From: Hygrophila difformis | Taxonomy: Eukaryota > Streptophyta > Magnoliopsida > Lamiales > Acanthaceae | NCBI GenBank assembly: GCA_030278955.1 | Contig: JAOANR010000014.1 | Location: 25,484,068 to 25,548,067, forward strand | Direction: 5' to 3' | DNA: 64,000 nt | Part shown: one piece after another, positions 57,350-64,000 of the stretch | How positions within the stretch are numbered: the first letter of the stretch is position 1 | Layout of the letters: each line of letters begins with the position of its first letter | The notes under the pieces: model-generated | Told to the model about the DNA's origin: nothing | The model's input: only the letters and a program-made list of their open reading frames with translations | Databases searched by the model: none | Translations under genes and position numbers: made by a program

Positions 57350-57622
57350 CTCCCTCCGTCCCATATTTATCTTCTTCGACACTGTAGATACGGAGTTTAA
57401 GAAAGTTGTATTTTATTATTTTCATGTGTACTTTTTGAGGGGTAAATTTGTCTCTTTTTGTCTTGTAGTGCAATTGTTAGTAAAATTAAGGATTGGTTTT
57501 TCTGTAAATATATGGACATGTAGGGACATTTTAGTAAAAAAAAATTCCCTTTTTGGGGTAGGAAGATAAATGTGGGACGTCCAAAAACGGAAAGTAAGAA
57601 GATAAATATGGGACGGAGGGAG
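57350..57622. mobile_element. Stowaway MITE with near-perfect ends, inside the satellite
   Basis: Starts CTCCCTCCGTCCCATATTTA and ends in its reverse complement, with TA duplications at 57348-57349 and 57623-57624. 273 bp. The long intact terminal repeats suggest a young copy. Confidence 0.92.
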
Positions 57623-57624
57623 TA

Positions 57625-57862
57625 GCTACATTTGACACAATGCTATTGTTCACTCATATACTTTAACTTAAAGTTTTATCATGGTTATACAAGTTAAAAT
57701 ATAGTTAAATGAGATCTTGTTAGATTCGTCTCCTCTTTTAGTTTTTAAATATCGAACTTTTAGAATTTTTACTTGTACCGAATTTGAGTTATTAATGATT
57801 TAAAATGTGCATTGGACTGCGTGCTGGGTGGGTCCGTAGCAATATTTAAAAAATAGAGGAGG
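57625..57862. mobile_element. Stowaway-like MITE (copy B, left end changed)
   Basis: Interior matches copy A (AAAATATAGTTAAATGAGATC, TTTAGAATTTTTACTTGTACC) and ends AAAAATAGAGGAGG followed by TA. The left terminus is not recognisable. Confidence 0.65.
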
Positions 57863-57865
57863 TAT

Positions 57866-57945
57866 AACATTCTGTTTTAAGGTATATGACATTCTGTTTT
57901 ATGTTATATGACATTATGTTTCAAGTTATATAACATTCTGTCTGG
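57866..57945. repeat. ~22-bp satellite, second block
   Basis: Four more units of the same satellite as 57000-57345, separated from it by two MITEs. Confidence 0.88.
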
Positions 57946-58471
57946 AAACTCTACGCATTCTGTATTTTCGATAGATAGATAATATGCAATATCTTCTCAA
58001 ATTAAAGAGCATCATTACCTGCAAGGCTGCAAAAGGTATAATCATTACCTGCAAAATCATAATTACAATAAAATAAAAATAAAAATAAACAAATACTACA
58101 ATTTATCAAATTACATTTATACCCTTATTGTATTATAACCATTGATTTAACATAAAATATGCTTGAATGGTCCATATCAAAAGCAGTATATACTGGAATT
58201 TTTAGTTCCAGCATGGGAACCATTCCGCATGAAATGAGGTTTATGTTGCATGGTTTGTTTTAAATTCAACACGTGTCATATGGCATTACGTTTTGTTTAT
58301 TAAATATTATTTAATCGGGAGCACGATTTAATGTACTTCTAGTATATTATGGAATATGATATCAATGTAGCTTGTGATTACATGAAAATATAGCATGTTG
58401 AAATGTGGACACAGCATTTATCAGATACAGCATATGAACCGCACATGTAGCATGTCAAATAAAGAAAATAG
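57946..58471. other. Noncoding AT-rich sequence, includes an inverted copy of 56225-56350
   Basis: 58100-58240 in reverse complement resembles 56225-56350 (CATTTCATGCGGAATGGTTC, CCAGTATATACTG, AAATCAATGGTT). No gene seen. Confidence 0.5.
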
Positions 58472-58478
58472 AGATATT

Positions 58479-58646
58479 TTTTTTGTTGAACAACCTATAT
58501 GGGCTAGGAAAAGGGTGGTGGGAGCTCATGCCACACAAAGTACATAGGGGAATAAAAGGGAGGGTAGGGGGCCTGTGGGGAATCGAACCTCCAACCTTCC
58601 GTTGGAAATCGATGGACTTAACCACTTGGGCTAAGTCCTCATCCCC
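58479..58646 (-). mobile_element. SINE family S, minus strand, best copy
   Basis: On the minus strand: GGGGATGAGGACTTAGCCCAAGTGG start with A box, B box GGTTCGATTCCCC, conserved GTGTGGCATGAGCTCCCACC and an A tail. A 7-bp duplication AGATATT lies at 58472-58478 and 58647-58653. Confidence 0.88.
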
Positions 58647-58653
58647 AGATATT

Positions 58654-58868
58654 GATCAAAGGAGAATAAGAACAGTTTTAAGTAAATTTCTAAGAAAATT
58701 CCTTCCATAGAAGGCAAAAGCAAATCCAAATTTAATTTTTCACAGAAATTGAGTCAAATAAAAGATTATTAAACGGAAATATTTAATTTTTTAAATTTCT
58801 CAAAACACAATAAAGCACATAAGAAGTCAAAAAGTACACGAAGAAAACGTCAGAAAATACTAATAGTT
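58654..58868. other. Noncoding spacer, target region of LINE-5
   Basis: AT-rich; no frame or repeat recognised. The last bases (GAAAATACTAATAG) should recur beyond the right window edge if LINE-5 is flanked by a target duplication. Confidence 0.4.
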
Positions 58869-58880
58869 TTTTTTTTTTGA

Positions 58881-61558
58881 GGGTAAAAGGTCTTTATTTC
58901 ATAGCCAAACTTGGCATAACCATAGTAGCAAAAGTACATCCTTACAACAGAGACTACATCACTACAGACTGCAAAATTAAGGGTCACTTGGTGCACGACC
59001 GATAAGGTTAAGATGATGCGTCGGCAGTTGATCGTCCATTACATTACCGTTCAAAAAACGAGACTACCTTTCTCCTTGAAAGTAATAGCAGCCCAATTAT
59101 CATCAAAGAGACATGGAAACTTGTCCATCTCTTTTAACTTTCTCAAGCAGCAGCAAAAAGGAAGGACCAAATATATCCTTGTTCAATCACTTCACGTCCC
59201 CGATCGATCTACACGAAGCTTTCAAGTGGCGGATCAAAGAGTGACATCCCCAAAACACTTGCTTTATAATCACTTCTCCACTGCTGTATTATTCAACTCC
59301 AAATGCATCAAACTCAACAGGAAACTAGGAAGGAGGATTATTGGATAAACGTTATGTTGTGAGGAAAAAACGGAGGCAAGGCAAAGACAGACTGGATTGG
59401 GAAGTATTTCTAGAGCGAATGGCGCGGGCGCCACAGGGTGAACTTTTCCGAAGCCCAAGAGATGACCACTGGAGACCTTACATAACCACTGAATACACTC
59501 TATGAAGGCATTTTTCTTATTGTGACAAACCCCAACAATTACAAGACCCGATTCTCCATTTTTTTTTCTTTTCTTTTCTCTTTTTTTTTTTTTTCTTTTT
59601 TTTTCTTTTCTTTTTTTTTCTTTTTTTTTTCTCTTCTTTCTTTCTTTTCTTTTTTTTTTCTATTCTTCTTTTTCTTCTTTTCTTTTCTTTTTCCACAATT
59701 GATTTCCTTGTGTTTTTTCCTCTTTCTCTTCTTTTTTATTTTTTTCTTTTTTTTTTCGGTATTGCCCAACCACAAAAAGAGAACAACATCAGGGAAGAAC
59801 GACACAGCATCTACCTTCCTATTTCTCAGGATTTACTAGCCACATGAGCATACGTCCGATCACCTACTGTTGGAAAAAAAAACACACCCTTACACTTTTT
59901 CAGAGGTTTTCAGGTCCTTCAACATCAAAATGTATGATATCTAGGAAAGTTATCAACTGAGGCTCCTAATCACTCCATGTTTTCTCAAAAGGTGTCAAAG
60001 GGAGGCTGAAATGGTGGGGACGGGGAAGAGGATATTTTTTAAGGAGAGATATGGCTGGATTCAATAATAGTTGTTAAAATGTGAGCAATGTGAACACCAT
60101 AGGAAGCCTAATTCCCTGATTGTTTTCGATGCACTTGGAGAGAAATAACAAGGTGGACATAGACTATAAAGCCATTTCAGGAATGACATCATGGCACCCC
60201 ACATTTGAAAGCATCAGAATTTAAAAGCTTAGATCTCACCGGTATGGACTGCCGTCGAACAGCACTTTCTGTAGACATCAACCTCAGGATTAGAACTTTA
60301 TCAACGCCAACCTTGTATAGCCGCAGCCTTCTTATTAGGTCATCAACAACTTTTTGAACATCAGCAACCTCAAAACCAAACTCAGCAGTTACACAGATTT
60401 ATGTTATCTTAGCATCTTCCTCAATATCTCTTCTCCTTTGTGTGGAAATTACTTGATTCGAATGAGTAGAACAGACATTAGTGTGCTATGTTACATAACT
60501 CGGGAAGCATCAGCAGCCTCTAGGCCTGTAGCATACATCCATCAGCAACTTTGGACCCCTAGCATCTCCAGTATCATCACCATAGCTCGGAGAGACAATG
60601 CACCATCTCATGTCGATTGTCCGAAAGCTCGCAATTTCGAAACATGAAAACATATTCAGCAGCAGTCATGAAGCTTCCATTTTTTCCTCATGCAACGGCA
60701 TCTTTGGCATCAAATCATATTTCAACTTATTCCAGCTTATGGCCCTTTAGCATCACTGCCAGCAGCAACTCGAAACGATCCTCTTTCTTGTCTTGTCTTT
60801 TGAACAGCTTCTCCTCAATACGCAAACAGGAACAGCAAAAACCGCAAGCAACTTTAAGAACTATATCTTGAACACAATCCCATACAGACACAAAGTACCA
60901 AACAATCATCCCCAGGAAATTCAGTTCAACGCCGGTATCAGGTAAGGCATCCCCTCCTCAGCAATGGTAATTTTGGAACATCTATGTGCATCTTGCTCGA
61001 AGCCATCAGCATCTTCATTAACCGATTTAGTTTTTCATCTGGTTTGATGGGTACCATGCACGAGACTTCATCCTCCCAGGAATTCAGCCCGTGCCAAGCA
61101 GCCTTCACCACTTAAGCACCAGTCCTTCTAATTCCAGGTTATAATCCGCCCTCTAATACACCACCCATAGCAATCGACATTCATCAGATATGAGACTCCA
61201 GGGATCCCCAGCAACAGCAACAGCAGCCACCAAACAGTTCAGCGTTGTCCTTAGCAACAGCATCAGGAACAGCTCTCTTCACTCGGTAACTTCAACCACA
61301 ACGGGTATCTACAGCAACTGCGGCCTCACCAAAGAACTTCAGGCCTCCAGAATTCCACTCATAGCAATTTGAGAATTTCACCTGCAGAACTGGAACTATA
61401 AGTATATGGAAACAAACAATATCAATATTTTACCTTCACCTTTACTCCCCAGCAATTCAGCCTCTTCAGCCGCACCCTTGCATGCCTCTTCGACCTACTA
61501 GGAACAACTCCTCAGATGTCTGTGCCATAAACTTTCAGGCAGGATTTTTCTTGAGCAG
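58881..61558 (-). other. 3' region of LINE-5, no gene
   Basis: No domain is found. The segment 60240-61400 repeats CAGCA and CATCAGCA motifs at irregular spacing. A polyadenylation signal AATAAA lies near 58896 (minus strand). Short frames on both strands are not supported. Confidence 0.5.
59549..59758. repeat. Pyrimidine (T/C) tract
   Basis: Some 210 bp almost entirely of T and C on +, that is purine on the LINE-5 sense strand, with only a short break. A simple-sequence expansion. Confidence 0.92.
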
Positions 61559-64000
61559 CTAAAACCATTCCTCAATTTGATCACCCCCGGCCGCACCATT
61601 TTTTGCCCATTGATCTGCAAGTGAGTTTCGCTCCCTCAAGATGTGCTGGACTCTCACCTCCCCCGCGCATTGCAAGATCGAAATAATTGGCCCCAGATGC
61701 ATTTGAAACCTCCATGGGACCTCCCTCGGCTCGGCCAACCATTTCACCACGTTAATAGAATCACACTCAAATAATAACTTTGGGAGTGGGAAGCCATGCT
61801 CCCGAATAATTGCTCGGCAAACCTGGCTAATAGCCGTGATCTCGGCCTCCGATGAATCAGTGCACCCAATAGATTTAGATAACAAAAATATTACCTTCCC
61901 ATCTACATCTCGTATAACCCCTCCGATCCCTGCCAGACCTGGATTGCCAATCGATGACCCGTCTGTATTGATCTTCCACCATCCCGGGTTAGGGCGAATC
62001 CAAGACAGCCCCAGCCGTGGATGTTTATTCCTTGTTCCACCGAGTTGAGTCAGCCCCTCCAGGAAGTTCTCATCAGCTCCGACTGACCCAATCTCAACAT
62101 TATTCCAGTAGGCTTTCCACCACAGTCGAATCCTCCACTTAATTTCTTCCACAGCAGCTACCTTGCCCGTAATTATCCCCTTGAAAATCGCCTTATTCCG
62201 ATGCCTCCAAATTGTCCATAGAATTGCCATTCCGGTCACTCCCCATATCTCCTTTCGCCCCTGTTTAAACTCACACCCCAACCACCATGCCAAAAGTTGA
62301 TTGATGTTGCCTGGACCTGCCCACTTAATACCAAACCAGCTAACCCCAATATCCCATAGAGTCCCTCCAAACTCGCATCTACAAAAGAGATGATCTAAGG
62401 TTTCAATTTCCCGTGAACACAAAGTGCAAAGTGTTGTCATGTTTTGAATACACCCTCTTTTAAATAATTCCTCTTTAACTGGGAGTCCATTATGAAGTAT
62501 CTTCCACGCGAGCAGCTTAACTTTCATAGGAATCTTGATTCGCCAGATACGCCACCACATACATTTCCTTTCCTGATCTGCTGCCCCTGCATTTAATCCC
62601 CAACATGATTTAGTTGTAAACATGCCATTGCCTTCCTGTATCCATATCACCCTGTCCTCCAGAAATCTGTTGAGTGTCGTCTGATTAAGCACTTCCAAAA
62701 ACTCCGTCCAAATATATCTCTCCCAATCGAATACCTGTCGCCGTAATTGAATATTCCATGACCAATCCAGACCCTCCCAATGACCAAACTCAGCGACCAT
62801 TCCTTCCTTATTAGTTGCCAAGGAAAATATTCTTGGGAATATCTCCTTTAGCGGTCTTCCCTCTGACACCCAATTGTCCTGCCAAAATCGAGTTGACGCT
62901 CCATTCCCCACCTGAATCCTGAAGCTATCCCACTGATATCCATTATGCATCCCCTCCCAGCTTCTACTTATATTTCCCCACAGTGAACGACTATTCCTTG
63001 TCTCCGGTAACAATGGTGTTGCACCCCCATAGTATTTCTCATTGATTACTCTCTTCCACATCTCATTTTCCTTCCCAAACCTCCATCTCCATTTGAATAG
63101 AAGGGCCTTATTAAACTTCTTTGTGTCCCAGATACTTAGCCCCCCAGCATCCTTATGCTGACAAATAGTTTCCCAAGCAATTGTATGCAATTTTCTCGAA
63201 CCATCACACTCATTCCAAAAAAATCGCATTTTTAGTTGTTCAATCCTCTCAGCCACCGTCCTCGGCACTTTGAATATGGACAAAAAATATACCGGAAGTG
63301 AGCTTAAGACAGATTTTATTAAACACAATCTCCCTGCCTGTGACAATAACCTTCCTTTCCAACCCGCTAACTTCTTCTCCATCCTCTCCAATATTGGTTG
63401 CCAAATCGCAATGCCATTGGATCTTCCTCCAATCGGAATGCCCAAATAATTCAGGGGCCATTTTCCCACTTCACAACCGAGAATGACAGCAGCATCTTGT
63501 AAAATTTCCTCCGAGCAGTTTATGCCGCATATATTACTCTTCCGAAAGTTAATTCGAAGTCCAGTTGCAAGTGTCAGACAACATAGGATGCGTTTAATCA
63601 CTAACACTTGTTGAATATTACCTTCACAAAAAATTATAGCATCATCCGCGTACTGCAGATGTGAAATCACCGGTCCGTCTTTACTAGACTCTAACCCTTT
63701 CAACAGCCCCATCTCTCCAGCTTTGATCATCAACCTGTTAAACACTTCAGCGAATAGCACAAACAAATACGGGGAGATTGGATCCCCTTGACGCAACCCT
63801 TTTTGCAAATTGAAAAAATTGGTTGGGGATCCGTTGATAAGCACTGCAGCCGAAGCCGAAGTCACACATTCTTTTATCCACATTATCCATCTTTCACCAA
63901 ATCCCATCACCTTTAACAAATCCAATAGGGCATCCCACGACACATTGTCGTAAGCTTTTGCAAAATCTAATTTAATCACGAACCCACTTTTCCCAGCCAC
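61559..64000 (-). CDS. LINE-5 ORF2, carboxyl part: RT, zinc region, RNase H (open, partial)
   Basis: At least 813 codons open without any stop or shift up to the window edge. RT motif A is VIKLDFAKAYDNVSW (first catalytic Asp), then GLRQGDPISPYLF, then motif C LQYADDAIIF (both Asp). NYLGIPIGG and the thumb follow. The zinc region (zf-RVT) reads CTLCSREIETLDHLFCRCEF. RNase H has NTDGSSIGNPG, SSEAEITAI, FECDSINVVKWL and HILRERNSLADQWAKNGA, all four acidic positions kept. The endonuclease and RT fingers lie outside the window. This looks capable of coding an active enzyme. Confidence 0.92.
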   Translation of the reverse strand: MAGKSGFVIKLDFAKAYDNVSWDALLDLLKVMGFGERWIMWIKECVTSASAAVLINGSPTNFFNLQKGLRQGDPISPYLFVLFAEVFNRLMIKAGEMGLLKGLESSKDGPVISHLQYADDAIIFCEGNIQQVLVIKRILCCLTLATGLRINFRKSNICGINCSEEILQDAAVILGCEVGKWPLNYLGIPIGGRSNGIAIWQPILERMEKKLAGWKGRLLSQAGRLCLIKSVLSSLPVYFLSIFKVPRTVAERIEQLKMRFFWNECDGSRKLHTIAWETICQHKDAGGLSIWDTKKFNKALLFKWRWRFGKENEMWKRVINEKYYGGATPLLPETRNSRSLWGNISRSWEGMHNGYQWDSFRIQVGNGASTRFWQDNWVSEGRPLKEIFPRIFSLATNKEGMVAEFGHWEGLDWSWNIQLRRQVFDWERYIWTEFLEVLNQTTLNRFLEDRVIWIQEGNGMFTTKSCWGLNAGAADQERKCMWWRIWRIKIPMKVKLLAWKILHNGLPVKEELFKRGCIQNMTTLCTLCSREIETLDHLFCRCEFGGTLWDIGVSWFGIKWAGPGNINQLLAWWLGCEFKQGRKEIWGVTGMAILWTIWRHRNKAIFKGIITGKVAAVEEIKWRIRLWWKAYWNNVEIGSVGADENFLEGLTQLGGTRNKHPRLGLSWIRPNPGWWKINTDGSSIGNPGLAGIGGVIRDVDGKVIFLLSKSIGCTDSSEAEITAISQVCRAIIREHGFPLPKLLFECDSINVVKWLAEPREVPWRFQMHLGPIISILQCAGEVRVQHILRERNSLADQWAKNGAAGGDQIEEWF

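Larger units (their letters stand above)
58869..64000 (-). mobile_element. LINE-5: L1-type LINE of a third lineage, cut by the window end
   Basis: Reading leftwards: ORF2 (61559-64000), then 2.7 kb without gene, then AATAAAGACC and a poly-A seen as T at 58869-58880. The long 3' region may be the element's own 3' untranslated region or hold an unrecognised insertion. RT protein motifs differ from the other four LINEs (YADD instead of FADD; GGAPLIF-type endings absent). Confidence 0.8.

Noticed and set aside
59522..59839. Phe/Ser-rich frame on + and Lys/Glu-rich frame on -
   Set aside because: Products of a pyrimidine tract; low complexity only.

Overview
The window is nuclear DNA from a flowering plant, most likely a eudicot. 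Evidence is GT-AG introns, a plastid-type leucine aminopeptidase and a plant GDSL lipase, and a repeat load of plant L1 LINEs with RNase H, LTR elements, hAT, CACTA, Stowaway and Harbinger MITEs and tRNA-derived SINEs. I cannot name the genus. Nothing looks prokaryotic, there is no CRISPR array, and I see no rRNA or tRNA gene, only SINE heads.

Only two host genes are well supported. A ten-exon M17 leucyl aminopeptidase lies on + at 20161-25043 (585 codons after splicing by hand, all junctions in phase). A three-exon GDSL esterase/lipase lies on - at 28398-25592 (355 codons). Their 3' ends face each other about 550 bp apart. Each carries transposon sequence in its first intron: a 797-bp hAT-type element with 8-bp target duplications in the aminopeptidase, and a CACTA-like end in the lipase.

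The rest is nested mobile DNA. Region 1-3800: a ~97-bp tandem array of palindromes, then noncoding retroelement-like sequence. 5205-18241: an L1 LINE with RNase H (LINE-1, minus strand), split inside ORF1 by a young 7.3-kb gag-only LTR element (9694-17027) whose removal restores the ORF1 frame. 18500-19925: SINE head, 41-bp perfect hairpin, hAT-like element with a nested Stowaway MITE, and a full SINE. 28837-34624: a second LINE of the same family (LINE-2). 34640-38560: MITEs, a long foldback, and an hAT element. 38567-41980: an internally deleted LINE (LINE-3) carrying two hAT insertions. 42220-42901: an RNase H-like retropseudogene and a CACTA MITE. 43703-49230: LINE-4, with target duplication but coding-dead. 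50089-55326: an older LTR element with a short gag-like ORF and arrays of a second palindrome in its LTRs and leader. 55340-58650: a dense cluster of MITEs, SINEs and a ~22-bp satellite. 58869-64000: a third LINE lineage (LINE-5) with a long uninterrupted RT-zinc-RNase H frame running off the window.

The clearest layered history is LINE-1 inserted at an L1-type ATT/AAAA site, followed by the gag-only LTR element. The least explained structures are the two unrelated arrays of short palindromes lying upstream of TATA-like boxes (1-540, and 50870-51075 with copies at 52085-52450 and 54650-54890). I did not recognise a new enzymatic or defence system; the novelty candidates are element architectures and the palindrome arrays.
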